Positions 21,501 through 32,640 of a stretch of DNA of 64,000 nucleotides are shown here, one piece after another (positions within the stretch are counted from its first letter, which is position 1; each line of letters begins with the position of its first letter). Made by a program: the position numbers and the translations under genes. Where the stretch lies: assembly GCA_018296165.2 (NCBI GenBank), contig JACKQL020000180.1, positions 1 to 64,000 of the forward strand. Reading direction: 5' to 3'. The notes under the pieces are model-generated. The model was not told where the DNA came from and searched no databases. It saw nothing but the letters and a program-made list of their open reading frames with translations. The DNA is from Termitomyces sp. T153. Its lineage: Eukaryota > Basidiomycota > Agaricomycetes > Agaricales > Lyophyllaceae.

Positions 21501-22284
21501 TGGACATCATCCAGTCATTTGAGGAGTAATGGCACCTCCTGGAAAGCATGCAGCACAAGTTTGAGGTCTGGACAGGTCACAAGAACCTCAAATACTTCTG
21601 GATGGCCAAGAAGCTCAATTGCTGACAGGCCTAGTGGTCCCTTCACCTCACTAAGTTTGACTTCTCTTTGCACCACAAGCCTGGCTGGAGCATGGGGAAA
21701 CCAGATGCCCTGTCCTGGAGAGCAGACCATGGCATGGAAGAAGGGGATAACACCAATATTGTGCTCCTCTGCCCCAAATTGTTCATGATTCAAGCCATGG
21801 AGGGTCTAGCCATTGAGGGAGTGGAAGCAGACATTCTCCAGAACATACAGTGGGGTAATTGGGATGGTCAGCAGGAGGAACTTGTGGTGCAAGCTGCTTA
21901 GATGCTGAAGTCAGGGCATACCACTAGTGCCAAGGCAGTCTGTGCAGACAAATGGGCCCTCTGAGATGAAATCCTGACCTTCTGAGACTGTATCTATGTC
22001 CCCAATGTTCCAGAGCTCTGCTAGAGGATTGTGGAGCAACACCACAACTCCTGCATTGCAGGGCACCCCAGATGGTAGAAGACACTGGAGCTAGTATTGC
22101 AGAACTACTGGTGGCCCCAGATGTCCTGGTATATTGGGTCCTACACTAGTACATGCAATCTCTGCCTCCAGACCAAGCCCCAATGCTGACTCCCCTATGG
22201 ACAGTTACACCCACTACCCATGCCCATAGAACAATGGAGCATGACTTCCATGGATTTCATTGTAGAGCTCCCTGACACCCACAG
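18515..22284 (+). pseudogene. Protease-RT-RNase H-integrase remnant of copy A1
   Basis: The protease at about 18615 reads LLDSRAMGLF, so the active-site Gly is Arg. RT runs through IELLPDS and [10 protein letters not shown] to VQDY at 19595, is interrupted by a solo LTR, and resumes at 20635 with VLNAMMVKNCY. The RT catalytic box is YLDN instead of YLDD (about 20919). RNase H ([23 protein letters not shown]) and the integrase zinc region (about 22030-22170) follow. At about 22284, just after MDFIVELPD, the sequence switches to another element. Stops are frequent and CpG is nearly absent. Confidence 0.8.
19596..20629 (-). repeat. Solo LTR of family B, reverse (1034 bp)
   Basis: It runs TGTCAGGTTCC...GGGTCATAACA on the plus strand between perfect 5 bp target copies TACTG (19591-19595 and 20630-20634), inside the RT of copy A1. 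Its reverse complement aligns along its length with the 5' LTR of the GC-rich element E2 (56752-57738), including the TATA box (TATATAAGTC, at about 20195-20210 here). The differences are mostly CpG to TpG or CpA. It is an old, decayed relative of E2. Confidence 0.9.
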
Positions 22285-23100
22285 TTATGTTGACCTGAAG
22301 GTGGATGATCTGCCCCCAACATGCTTGCAGGAGATGCAAGCACAGCTGGATCCAATATGTGCTCTCCATGATGGACCTAGCCATAGAAGCCAGTGGGTGC
22401 AGGATTCTCACGAACTCCATGATAAGGAGGTACAACTGCTTACTGCCAGTAATGACAGCAAGGGAGATTCAGACCAAGCTCAATGTGGGTCTGAGACTGA
22501 GGGTGATGAGGTCAACATGCCTCTCAGAGAGGCCATCTTAGGGATGGCCCAGTCTCCACAACCTCAAGACAGGACAGATGGAGAGTTCCTACATCAAATT
22601 CAGTCATTGTATAGCAAAGACAAGCTCTTTGCTGAGATTCTAACTTGACCAAAGGACTATAAGTCCTTCTATCTACATGACAAGCTCATTTGGACTACTA
22701 ATCTCTTGGGCCATGAGGTACTTTGTATACCTCATGATTGAGAGTTGGTAACAAGTGTGCTTGAGCAAGCACACTATGTAGTAGGACGCTTTGGCACCCA
22801 GAGAACAATGGAATATGTTTGTTGTTGGTACTAGTGGCCAACAATGTTTGCAACTGCTCATGTGTTCTGTACCACATGTCAACTGTGTCAGCAGGCAAAA
22901 GGGAGCAATCATTTTCCTTCAGGGAAGTTACACTCCCTGCCTATGCCAGTTAAGCCCTGGGATTCTATATGGATTGACTTCATAGGTCCATTCCCTGAAT
23001 CAAAAGGGTATAACTACCTCTGGGTAGTGATATGTCATATAACAAGCATGGTGCACCTAATTCTGGTGCACACTACTATGATGGCTTTGCAGCTGTCCTG
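22285..23100 (+). pseudogene. Integrase fragment of a further Gypsy element
   Basis: A different polyprotein, broken by a few stops, reads FLHQIQSLYSKDKLFAEIL. It then passes through the HHCC region of integrase (AHYVVGRFGTQRT, then CTTCQLCQQAKG, 22760-22900) and the first catalytic Asp in IWIDFIGPFPESKG (about 22975). It ends near 23100 before the second Asp. No LTR of this element is visible at either end. Confidence 0.65.
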
Positions 23101-26100
23101 GCTTTGTGGTTGTTACCACCCCAGTGGCCTTTCTAGCCAATGTGCCACAGGTTGCAGAAGAGGGAATGATTGAGGTCCTTGAGCTAAGCACCTATACCAT
23201 TCCTACCACTCTGTTTCATGAGCACATTCCTATGATGCATAGGAACCCTTGTAATAAAGAGTTCTTCATCATGCATGTGCAAGCTTCCTAAGCTGCAGCT
23301 AGCATAGCAACTGCCTCAGGCTTAGGGAGCAATGATGATGATGTTGCCACATCCAAGAGGCAACTATTGGAGAGTGACTCCAGTAACAACAACACAGCAC
23401 ATCATTGCAAGAAGAAGCACAACACTAATGCCCAGTGGCTGTTAGCTATTGATGCTGAGAAATCCAAGATGGACCTCAAGCAATCGAATGATAGAGTGCC
23501 TAGTTGCCTTTTGGACAGCTGGAAAGCTATGCTGGTGCAAGGGTGCTTTGAGCACTGCAATGACTTTAGAGGAATTTTGCACCCCAACTTTTATTGGTCT
23601 CCAACAACCAATGCAGTCTTTGTCAGCAACAAAACAGTCTTCACCTGCTCAACCAAAATGGCAGGAATACCACATATCTCCCTGTGTTATGAACAATTAT
23701 ATAAATAGGCTCCTTAAAGGGATGCTCATGAACCCAAAGCAGCTAAAGCTGATCTTGTGGGTCATCTGTGAGCACCATGCTAACATTACCATGAGGGAGT
23801 GAGTACATGCCACTCTCCTTCTTCAGAAATTCCATTGAATCTCCTTTTTCATGACCCCAGACATTTCATGACCCCAGACAGAAGGGATCACACCATGTGC
23901 CAAGTCATGGAGCTGTCTCCTCAAGAGTTGGAAACTCCTCTGCCAAAGGTGGACCATCATTGGCAACTGGTCTCCTTGCCTTCCAGATCATTAGCCATGC
24001 TTGGCTGCATGGATAACAATACTTGAGGAGCAGGAGTTAATCAAGTCCTAATCAGACATCACTTTGACATCAGTGCTTGAGTGCAATACATTTTGCACCA
24101 CAGCCATCCCATAATCTGTATTTAGGTGTGGCCATTAATGTCTGTCGTTGGTTATGTTCTGGGTTACACACTTGCCCTGACCTCCCTACATGCATGAATG
24201 GCTTATATGAGGCTGTTTGCTATGGTCACAGCTCAACCCCAACTCTATCAAAATGCAGTTGAGAACTACCAGCTCCTCTCTACACATTCTCCCTGCATAG
24301 GCTGCATGTTCTGCCTATGCAAGTCAATAACCTCAGCAAAACAGAGGTAATTCATCACCTCCTTGTAAATCATGTTCCAGCCACATGGGTAAGCCATGCA
24401 TATACCTATGGCATATGCTTTTTGGATCACTACTGATCAGAAGTGCATTGCATGCTGACCTGCTCACACAGGTCAACAATGTATGTCATTGTTAACTCAG
24501 GTGTATAGGTGTACCTCCTACCTTAGCCAAATATGCTGGGTGGTATGCTCCCACTGATGATAACTGAGAGCACTTCCAAGTGCTCCTCCAACTTTATGAG
24601 AGCCATGGTCAATTCCCACTATGTGCAGCTGAATGGCTGTGCTATGGAAAGTCAGCCATTTTCACTCACCTCCTACAATGATCTGCAGAGGTGGTGAATG
24701 CTGCCCTGGATAAAGTGGAGGAGCCATTTTCCAGCTCCCCACCATTGGACACAGCCTCAACTGAGGCAGGGCCATTGTCAGCTGTTGTAAGGGCTACTCT
24801 TGGCCCATCTGCCAATCCAGTTGCATCTTCTGAGGACATTACCACTGAAGAGTCTATGGAATTGAACTATATTGACAAGCCCTTATGCTCCCACTAATGC
24901 TAGTCTAGAGACAACAAATCCCATCATTCCTTGCCCTTCAGATGCAACTGTAGCAACTAATATCACTACTCCTATTGTGCCTGAAGCCAGAACTAGCAGC
25001 TCAAGTGATATGACTAATATTGTATTTGAGTGCTAGGCTGACATAGTAAGCAGTGAGGAAGTGTCGTCCTCTCAGATAGATGAATGGGTTGGCCAAACTA
25101 CAACCTATAGTTCACATTATCATATTCACACATGGGCAAGCTGAATGCCCATCTATGCCTTCTGGCATGCATTCAGGCAATGTGCCAGACTATTACTCTG
25201 CCCATTTTTTCCTGTAAGACTACCTACGCACACCATCAATGTAGGGACCCTGTTCCAGGACCCCAGTGCCTCCACAGGTGAGATGTCATATCCCACCCTC
25301 TTTTCCCTTTGTACTATTCTTGTGAGTCCTTTGATGGACTCAAAAGAGGAGTATGTAACTGAGCACCCATTACTCACTCTTTGTTGTATACTGCTATATG
25401 ATTATTATTATTATTATATGGGTGGCATCACATGATGCTACCTATACTCTACACTTATTATAATTATGTAAGGTAGCACCTTTACTTCATACTTTGTAGA
25501 CAGAATCACAACTGGTTTTGACTTATGGAGTGTGAAACATAAGCTGCACAACCCATAACAGAAACATCACAGAGGCTATAACAGTGTATGATTCTTTGAT
25601 AGTAGTATAGAAAACATAACAGTAGTTATAATAAGTAGTAGTTGCCATCTTTAGAAGGTTTATGACATATGGTATGTTTTGACTACTATAAATCTGATTT
25701 GAATCAGATTGACTTGAATTTGATTGCTGATAGCTTCTGTGTATTCTATGATGTTAGGTATTATTAACATTGAATTGTAAAATCAAACTCCTAACCAAAC
25801 CAAGTGAGTATATACTTGGACTGGATCACACTCATGCTCATCATGCATACTAGTTTTCTAGAATTTTATCTGCCAGGTGGACTCCTATGAAGTATAGTTA
25901 GGCAGAGAGAGGAAATTATTGGGGTGTGGTCATACTACCATGGCTTTATGGTTTGGTTAGGAGCAACTAGAAGTATTTTACGTATCATTCTGTGAGGGGA
26001 TCTCTTGTCCATTGGCAAGACTCAGTCTAGCCTTCAACATCTACTCACAAGGGGCTTGTGTTCTGCCTAGGAGGAGAGGTTTTCCGGTGGGAGGAGTGGT

Positions 26101-26640
26101 CTATCATTCCCCATAGCACTCTGGTTTCCTGGCAATATTCGGCGCCGTGTACGAGTCTAATTCCTAAAAAGGAAAGAAGTGTTGAAAAGAAAAAAAGGGG
26201 GAGGCTTTTGACTGGCCTATGGCCTGTATTTCGAGGGTTTAGTATTGAAGTATCTGTTGTGGTTCCTTTGAGGGGGGGGGGGGCATAAGAGATTGCCCTG
26301 TTAGGCTCTCCTCGGTTAGAGGTCTAGAAAGGTGCGGTAGGGCGTGTTAGGCGCGTTTGCTGCTTCCTTCGCTGCTTCCAGTGGAGAACATGGTGGTATA
26401 AGATTAAGGGGAGCCCCCGAATTCCCACAGTATTTACCCTTATGAGACTTCTAATAATTCGATGAAATGTTGCCATGATGATCACCATATCTTTATCGAA
26501 ACGACAAGCAAGGAAATTGAAATCACTAAAATTGCCTGGTATGAATGTACAAGAATACACGCAGATGATTCTGGCCCTGGTTTACAGCACTTCAAAAGCC
26601 CGCCATTCAAGGTACATTTGGCTTGACTTGGGGATGGACG
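23101..26640. other. Unresolved decayed sequence
   Basis: I name no gene here. Up to about 25450 the base use (almost no CpG, many TG and CA) matches the decayed transposons. Coherent-looking but short ORFs lie at 23367-23708 and 24691-24897 (+). The piece around 24180-24265 (TAQPQLYQNAVENYQ in one frame) vaguely recalls a repetitive agaric ORF, with no firm assignment. An ATT microsatellite lies at 25400-25418 and a run of 12 G at 26272-26283. From about 26030 CpG returns to host levels. No tRNA or promoter was recognised. Confidence 0.35.
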
Positions 26641-26689
26641 GTTCAGCAATCTAGCCAGTCCAACTCATTTAGTAAGATAAGCTCACCGG

Positions 26690-27270
26690 CTTGAGTCCAT
26701 AAGGGCTGGTCAGTTCCATCATCATTGGGTGTCAAGGTCAAAATGTAGGTCGTGTCAAATGACCCAGCACTCCATACAGTGAAACCTACAATGTTGGCAG
26801 AGTTAGCCTTGACATAGGCAAGCTCTGCATTAAGACTTTTTGAATGATCAGGAAAAAGGTGTATGAATCAAGAAAGTAAGACAAACTTCGTGTAGCAAGA
26901 CTGTGTATTCCACCGCCGGTTTCACTAAGAAGAGCCTGTCGATTGCCATTGGCTTTGAGCCATGCGACAAGAGTGGTAAGGACATTGACATTGGACTAAT
27001 ATATGATAATCAAAAAATAATATCATGAGTAAGGCTAGGGCTCTCCCTGTGGTGCAATCGGCGTGAGTTCCACTATTGTCAGAATCAAGGTATTTATGGA
27101 CTAAGCAAGTGTCGGTCAACCTCGAGCGACAACGGGAAAGATAATAATCTTTGTACTCACCGTCGAAAATGAGTTTGCTGTTTCCACCCACAGGGTCAGT
27201 GACTTGAGCCAGTGCTGGGCCGGCTTCGTTGGGAAGTGCCTGAGCACTAGACCACGAAGATCCTTTGATA
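26690..27270 (-). pseudogene. GH5 endo-beta-1,4-glucanase, 3' part only
   Basis: The encoded family hydrolyses cellulose and is normally secreted. On the minus strand, exon pieces at about 27270-27161, 27100-27048, 26995-26940 and 26835-26690 read SSAQALPNEAGPALAQVTDP, then GGNSKLIFD, KYLDSDNSGTHADC, and LLSETGGG, which carries the catalytic nucleophile Glu. The last piece reads NIVGFTVWSAGSFDTTY. Introns are 27101-27160 (GTGAGT...TTAG) and 26996-27047; the donor of the second reads GG instead of GT. The N-terminal half, with the signal peptide and the acid/base Glu, is absent. Sequence beyond about 27290 belongs to a polyketide synthase on the other strand. Length and lesions mark it as a remnant. 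Confidence 0.75.
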
Positions 27271-27294
27271 AATCAAGATCAATATCTGGTTGCA

Positions 27295-30200
27295 TTCAAA
27301 TGAGGAAGTTCTCGAGCATGGCATCAATACGGTCTCCGAGGTAAGTGCTTCCTTGTTTCTTAAGTAGCTCTTTTTTGAGGCGATTTTTGAGACTCCTGAG
27401 TGTCGATTTAGAATCTCGGACTACCAAGGAAGCAAGAACTCCGAACGATGTATGAAAGCGTGTACTGGTAATTTCATCGAAGGGGCCGACGAATTCGACA
27501 ATAAGTAAGTTGGCACTTGAGCGTTCATGCTATGCTAAATTTCTCTCCAGATTCTCAAGATTAGTCCTCGCGAGGCGAAAAGCATGGATCCTCAGCAGCG
27601 TGTTCTATTACACACTGCCTATGAGGCGCTTGAAGACTCAGGATACGTTCCGAACTCGACGGCAACAAACCGACCCGAAAGCTTTGGTTGCTATATTGGT
27701 GATTCCACTCACGATTACCTACAAAATTTGCGTGACAATATTGATGTTTATTATAGCCCTGGTAAGCCCTAATGTACTCGGTTGTCAGCTTCGATGTACC
27801 GATCATCTTCAGGTACGCTCAAAGCTTTCTTAAGCGGGCGAATATCATATGCGATGCAACTCAGCGGCCCATCTATCGTCGTAGATACGGCCTGCTCCTC
27901 TTCAAATGTTGCTCTTTATCAGGGTGCACGAGCCTTGATGAACAGAGATTGCAATGCCGCTTTGGTCGGTGGCGTCAACATTATCACTAGTCCTGATGTA
28001 AGCTTTTTTCGACACCTCGTCCATTGCAGACATTGCTTATCCTCGAAATGCTATAGATGTTCCTAGGACTTGACCGAGGACATTTTCTGAGTCCTACAGG
28101 ACAATGTAAATCATTTGATGCAGCAGCTGACGGTTATTCGCGAGGAGAAGGCTGTGGAGTCTTCGTGCTGAAACGCCTGTCTGACGCTGTTGCCGACAAT
28201 GATCGTATACTTGTTGTAATCCGTGGTATCGAAGTCTGGACGCGTCCACTCAATTACCGATCCACATGCACCGACTCAGGCCGCTCTTCTTCAACGCGTC
28301 CTGGAGAACTCGAACATTGATCCCCACCGAGTTAACGTCATCGAGGCTCATGGCACGGGTACTCAAGCAGGTGATACTAATGAACTAGAGAGTAACAGAA
28401 GCGTTTCTTCCGCTCAACTAAGTGTCAATAACCCACTGCATATCACTTCCATCAAGGCAAACATTGGCCATCTCGAGGCGGCCTCAGGATCCGCCGGTCT
28501 TGCGAAACTCCTTCTCATGTTTCAGCACCAGACGATTCCTCGTCAAATATCCCTTTATACGCTCAATCCACGGATAACACCCTTGAAAATGACCACACCA
28601 TGATTGACTCTGTGTCCGTCCCCTGGCATCCTGCCCCTCACGGTTCAACAAGGATCGCGATGCTCAACAACTTTGGAGCCGCAGGGTCTAATTCAGCGTT
28701 GCTAGTCGAGGAACACCAAAAGCCTGTCATCAGCCCCGGTTGTGGGAGAACACACTTTCTGTTTGGGCTCTCAGCGAAAACTGACTCAGCGCTCGAAAGT
28801 CTTCACTCAAGATACCTAGACTTTCTCGAGAATCTTGGAGCATCCAGTCTCGCAGATATCGCATACACAATGACAGCGCGCCGACAGATTTATGACCATC
28901 GACTGGCCGTCTCCGCTGACAGCAAGGAAGATCTCATCATTAAACTACAGAGAGCGCTACCTGCTCAGGCGACTCCAAAAGATGCTCGAACTGTGTTCGT
29001 TTTTTCTGGTCAAGGCGGTCAATATCTTGGAATGGGGCGATCTCTGTATCAGAAGTCTCGACTTTTCAAATCCCATGTCGATGAATGCCATGCTATTCTT
29101 AGGAAGGAAGGCTCTCTCGTAGTTCTGCCCATTCTCACAGCCGACTCGCCGACAAGTGGACTTTCCGATCTAGAAGAGTTTGAAGCCTATCAAGTTTCTA
29201 TATTCACTCTTCAGTATGCTCTGGCGAGGTTGTGGATGTCTTGGGGAGTTTCGCCACCAGCAGTTGTAGGTCACAGGTCAGTTGCTATTTTCAAGCCTCA
29301 TCGACCACATTATTGAATTTGTCTAAGTTTAGGAGAATACGCCGCATTAGTCATCGCTGGTGTAATGTCTGTAGAGGATGCCTTGCACATCGTCGCCCAT
29401 CGTGTCCGTCTGATGGTGCAAAGATATGCCGTGAATGAAACTGGGATGATTGCTATCAATCTCGGTCCTATCAATCTCGGTCCAATTGCATTGCATGATG
29501 TATTAAGGGCTTATACAGAGTTCTCTGAACCATCTATTGCGTGTTATAACAGTCCGATTGACTGCGTACTCTCTGGACCGTTGACGAAGCTGAAGGCTCT
29601 CAAGGCACATCTGGATGCAGAGATCCGCTGCAAGAACATTCTTCTTGCCGTTCCATTTGGATATCACAGTCAAGCGATGTCACCACTCTTAGGAGATCTC
29701 AATATTATTGCTCAGCGTGTAACACTGAACCCACCGAACATCCCGATCGTGTCTAATTTTCTCGGAGAACTCGTCCAGCATGGCGACCGCTCCATATCTG
29801 TTGCCGACGACTTTGCGCGTCATTGCGCAGAACCTGTGCAGTTTGACAAAGGTATCCGGTCTTTGGTAGCTTCCTGTTCCTCGACTCCGATAGACTTGTG
29901 GATTGAGATCGGGCCTCATACAACCACGCTCCCCATGATCAAAGCTAATCATAGTCTGAGGCGCGGTAACATTCTTATTGGCTCCCTACGCAAGCATCGG
30001 GACGGGTGGGAGACTTTGACGGGAAGTCTAGCTCAACTTTACACTAGTGGTGATACGCCGGCCTCAAAACTGAGGTCCGACAAAAAGTACTTAGAACGAA
30101 CTAAAAAGAATGTTTTCATATCAGATGGCTGAAAACTGTAAGCCGAACGTCGAAAACTGTAGACGCGAAAACATACGTTCAAAAACTAATAAGCACTACC

Positions 30201-32640
30201 ACCCTCGTAGCATGAAAAAGATGACGAGCCCAACGCAGACACGTCAGACTGACAAAGCGCCAAGTCTGTGGCAGTGCTCGGGCCGAGATGCTCGGATCAT
30301 AATCCGAAATCAGCCATCAAGGCCGACGAACCTCTGCAAAAAGCTGCGAAACAATCCCAACGATTAAAAATGCCTACCGCGACACGTGTATTTTAAAAGT
30401 CTAAGCTACGCTATTAAGTCCCAAAAAACGACCATAAAACGGTTAAGGAAAACAAAGGAGTAGGGGAGGAAAAAGAGAAATAAAACTGTGGAAATCACGG
30501 GCAGACGGAATGACGCAGGAAGGATGACACGCAGGCCGATTATCGCAGCACAATACCACGCGGAACGCATTGGTCCGTGCACGACCAACGGGGTATAAAA
30601 GGGACAGGATGATAGAGAGAAAGGGAAGCAGACTACGTACCACGGCTCGGAATTCCCCAGGGAGCGGAATTCTTAGGCTTAAGAGTTATTAGTGGCTTCG
30701 GGACCAGTAAATATACTATTGAGCCCATTCCTTAGTGCGAGACCGTCTCAAGCTCGGAATAAAATCATTGAAATATTAAATTGCTTTTCTATTGAAATTC
30801 TATTTGAGTTGGCGTGTAACTAAAAGCCTCCAAACAAACTGTGAATAGAAAGTTTGATAAGTTGATCACATCATTGACGGCATCAAACTTACATTTCGCA
30901 TCAGTGGCATAAACGTTCGATGGCGAAACACCTTCGCAGACCTCCAAGGAGTTAAGTGCCTCAGTCTCCCTTCTTATCCCTTCTCCCCATTGAAGTTCTG
31001 GGTTGAGTACAAGGAACATCTGCAGACTTCCGCTGCCCCCACATCGTCGACGTCGTCTTGGTCCACGAGATACTCAATGTTGGGGAGCTGGGTTCAATGG
31101 CCATCTTCTGAGAATAAAAGCAGCGCAATCTTCGAGACACCTATCGAGAAAGTGGCTAAATGGATCAATGGTCATAGTGTTGGAGGAATACCACTCTGTC
31201 CCGCGTCCGTTTACATCGAGCAGGCTCTTTCTGTCATTCACTTGACTTGTGCTCACCTTGATCAAGCCTTACAGGGCTCCCGTGCTGCCCTTCGTAAACT
31301 AGTATTCGTCAAACCCTTAGTCCATGATTCCTCCATCGAACGAATTCTCATCACGGTAGTACAACTTCAGACCGGCTCCAGTACATTCAGAATCACTTCT
31401 CGAATGTCATTAGCAAAGGACGAAGACACTCATGCTTATGGAGAATGCCGGCCAGTTCCGGCATACATCCTGAAGTTTTTTTCCGCCAGAACAGCTTATG
31501 AAGTTATTTTCTCTCGCGTTGTTGTATATTCAAAAGGGTATCGCTCAATAAGGTCGATTACTGTCGATGCCAGCAACATGGAGGATGTGCAGACATGAGA
31601 CTTCCAGAGGGTTATGATGACGGCAAGTTTATCGTACACCCAGTCTTTTCCGACACTTTGCTTCACGTAGCTGGATTTGTGGCTAACCTTCAAGGCGGTA
31701 CCGATGACGCATTTATCTGTAGCAAGTTGGACAGTATCAAGATACTCCCCGACTTAGTTGACAATGACGCGTCATACACAATATATTGTAGCAACTCTTG
31801 GGTACCAGAAAACGAGATGGTGCTCAGTGATGCCTACGCCGTTCTTTCTGGGGAATCGAAGAAGATTGTAGCTCATATCAAGGGCGTACAATTCCGTCGC
31901 GCTCGACTTGACAAGTTAAAAAAAGAGCACTATCATTGACCTCGAAGCAGAATACTGTCCATCCGTTCAAAAACACGGCCTCGTTGTCCTCCAAGGTTGA
32001 ACAAAGACCAGCTATCAAGAGACTTCAAGTATAGATACCACCGTGATCAATCTCGTGTCAGAAACCTGTGGTCTTTCTGCTCCAGATCTCGACCTCCACA
32101 TGGATTTAGCCTCTCTCGGTGTCGATTCTCTGATGTTGATCGAGTTAACTGGCCGTCTTGGGCTGGCATTCACAGAAGCACATCTCAACGCGCACATGCT
32201 ATCATTTTATACCACCGTCGCGGACATTATCCGTGAAGTCTCTACGAGAATGTGCGTTAAAAGTACGACCCGAAGTGACTCTCCTATAACGGTGTTGAGT
32301 GGTGCGTCGACTCCTAGGACTCTTTTCCAAGAAGACGCTCCATCGGATTTGACACAAAATGAGGAACTTGATGTCAAGGATATTCTAGCTTCCGTTCTCG
32401 GTCTCGCCACTTATGATATCAACAACAACGTAGATTTCGACTCCCTTGGTCTTGATTCTCTGACATCCATCGAAATGCTGCTTGCACTCAAAAACGAATT
32501 TGATCTCGAGCTCCCAGGCAACCTTTTGACCACTTAGCGTACCTCTCGAGCCGTCCAGACTTACTTGATTCACAGGCTATCTAAAATCGCAACGTCAATT
32601 AAAAATGAAAACGGATCTTGCATCTGGAAAATAATGCTTA
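27295..32640 (+). pseudogene. Non-reducing polyketide synthase, orsellinate-synthase-like, broken
   Basis: Enzymes of this type build aromatic polyketides from malonyl-CoA. Domains in order: KS (DTACSSS with Cys at 27893; HGTGTQAGD at 28349; [10 protein letters not shown] at 28463), AT (FSGQGGQYLGMG; GHS-LGEYAA across an intron; GYHSQAM at 29658), PT (NGHSVGGIPLCP, His at 31172; HPVFSDTLLH, Asp at 31652), ACP1 (GVDSL, Ser 32126) and ACP2 (GLDSL, Ser 32457). Introns with GT...AG: 27341-27391, 27505-27550, 27762-27812, 27998-28056, 29277-29327. Lesions: frame breaks near 27552, 28236, 28581, 31594 and 31922, a TGA near 31996, a TAG at 32535, and a solo LTR at 30051-30903. The N-terminal SAT domain and a C-terminal thioesterase are not seen. 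A 15 bp in-frame duplication (INLGPINLGP) lies at about 29456-29486. Confidence 0.85.
30051..30903 (+). repeat. Solo LTR of the TGAT family inside the PKS (853 bp)
   Basis: TGATACGCC...TTCGCATCA lies between perfect GTGG copies (30047-30050 and 30904-30907; AGTGG if the terminal A is shared). It contains the double AAAACTGTA motif (30132, 30153), a purine tract (30442-30482), a TATA box (GGGTATAAAAGG, 30591-30602) and CCCAGGGAG (30656). It interrupts the AT-PT linker: upstream reads LAQLYTSG and downstream continues INVRWRNTFADLQG, then LPSYPFSPLKFWVEY. CpG is abundant, so it appears younger than its relatives at 12888 and 17641. Its exact ends define the family. Confidence 0.9.

Noticed and set aside
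25400..25418. ATT repeat as a functional or telomeric repeat
   Set aside because: Short microsatellite only; no telomeric, rDNA, tRNA or CRISPR-type repeats are seen anywhere in the window.
27295..32640. PKS as an intact gene with extra introns
   Set aside because: The breaks near 27552, 28236, 28581, 31594 and 31922 have no plausible splice sites to repair them, and TGA, TAG and an LTR insertion add to them.
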